DNA from: Gammaproteobacteria bacterium
GTDB lineage: Bacteria; Pseudomonadota; Gammaproteobacteria; S012-40
Length of the DNA stretch: 5,349 bases
Direction: 5' to 3'
Assembly: GCA_029857925.1 (NCBI GenBank)
Contig: JAOUGF010000189.1
Span: 1 to 5,349, forward strand
Positions 4,898 through 5,349 of the stretch are shown here, piece after piece. Both the position numbers and the translations under genes were made by a program. Numbering within the stretch: the stretch's first letter is position 1; each line of letters begins with the position of its first letter. Under the pieces are notes generated by a model. The model was not told the DNA's origin. It searched no databases and saw only the letters and a program-made list of their open reading frames with translations.

Positions 4898-5349
4898 TTA
4901 TTTGCTCGCCTTCAAAACGCTCAGCGCGGTGGCGATGAGGCTGCCCATGTCCGCCATATTGCTCGGTAAAATGAGCGTATTGCCTTCCTTCGCGACATTT
5001 GCGAAGGCCTCGACATATTTTTCAGCGACCTTGAGGTTGACCGCCTCGATGCCACCTGGAGATTTAATCGCCTGCGCAACCTGTTGAATGGCCTGCGCGT
5101 TGGCCGTGGCCACTGCCTTAATCGCCTCCGCCTGTCCTTGGGCATGATTAATCGCGGCTTGTTTTTCGCCTTCCGAACGCTGGATGGAGGCCTCGCGTTC
5201 GCCGGTCGCGATATTGATTTGTTCTTGCTTGCGCCCTTCGGACGCCGCGATTAATGCGCGTTTTTCGCGTTCCGCCGTGATCTGCGCCTGCATGGCATGT
5301 AGGATTTCTTTGGGCGGCGTCAGATCTTTTATTTCATAGCGTAATACCT
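4898..5349 (-). CDS. SPFH/Band-7 (stomatin/paraslipin, QmcA-like) protein, partial (N-terminus beyond the right edge)
   Basis: The visible 149 C-terminal residues read from VLRYEIKDLTPPKEILHAMQ through ITAEREKRALIAASEGRKQE and INIATGEREASIQRSEGEKQ. This is the highly conserved end of the SPFH domain and the start of the coiled-coil region of stomatin/paraslipin-type proteins such as E. coli QmcA. An Ala/Glu/Gln-rich helix follows (HAQGQAEAIKAVATANAQAI), then VNLKVAEKYVEAFANVAKEG and the family-typical LILPSNMADMGSLIATAL before the stop. Full-length members are about 250-320 residues and have an N-terminal membrane segment, so roughly half is missing. They form oligomeric cages on the membrane and are often paired with an NfeD-like protein. 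No such partner lies downstream here, since the stem-loop and the hydrolase gene follow at once; an upstream partner would lie outside the window. The inner-membrane location is inferred from the family. Confidence 0.93.
   Translation of the reverse strand, partial: VLRYEIKDLTPPKEILHAMQAQITAEREKRALIAASEGRKQEQINIATGEREASIQRSEGEKQAAINHAQGQAEAIKAVATANAQAIQQVAQAIKSPGGIEAVNLKVAEKYVEAFANVAKEGNTLILPSNMADMGSLIATALSVLKASK

Noticed and set aside
1..5349. Mobile element or defence island
   Set aside because: No transposase, integrase, terminal repeats, toxin-antitoxin pair, nuclease or CRISPR repeats were seen; all genes belong to ordinary housekeeping or signalling families.

Overview
The window looks like ordinary chromosomal DNA of a proteobacterium, most likely a gammaproteobacterium. 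The gene content supports this: a TfoX N-terminal-domain protein, a cytochrome c', a SirB2-family membrane protein, a NarX/NarL-type two-component pair, a secreted DUF3530-like alpha/beta-hydrolase and a QmcA/stomatin-type SPFH protein. I see no transposase, integrase, phage gene, tRNA, rRNA or CRISPR array. The species assignment is inference from protein families and was not checked by any search.

Layout, left to right. The 5' part of a TfoX-N gene runs off the left edge on the minus strand (1-205). Behind it, also on minus, is a complete exported cytochrome c' gene (374-838). A 333-base divergent spacer (839-1171) holds a short direct repeat and a palindrome and separates it from a plus-strand sirB2-like gene (1172-1540). 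A 182-base convergent spacer follows. Then comes a minus-strand operon of a membrane histidine kinase (2457-3827) and its NarL/LuxR-type response regulator (1723-2460), joined by a 4-base ATGA overlap. A second divergent spacer (3828-4037) carries two inverted repeats and leads to a plus-strand secreted alpha/beta-hydrolase-fold gene (4038-4781). This converges, across a strong stem-loop (4866-4891), on the 3' part of an SPFH gene that enters from the right edge on minus (4898-5349).

How the parts may work together. The kinase and regulator clearly form one signalling unit, but neither input nor targets can be read from sequence. The most notable non-coding signal is a near-identical 20-base element, GCGACTGTG-nnn-ATGCACAG, found twice, at 1024-1043 and 3914-3933. 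Both copies lie between divergently transcribed genes: cytochrome c'/sirB2-like and kinase/hydrolase. This is what a shared operator would look like, and it could tie the cytochrome c' region to the two-component locus. Its CTGT-N8-ACAG core also fits the spacing of a LexA box, so the identity of the binding protein is open. No clearly new multi-gene system is visible. The best leads are the shared palindrome and the unusual DNA-binding domain of the response regulator.
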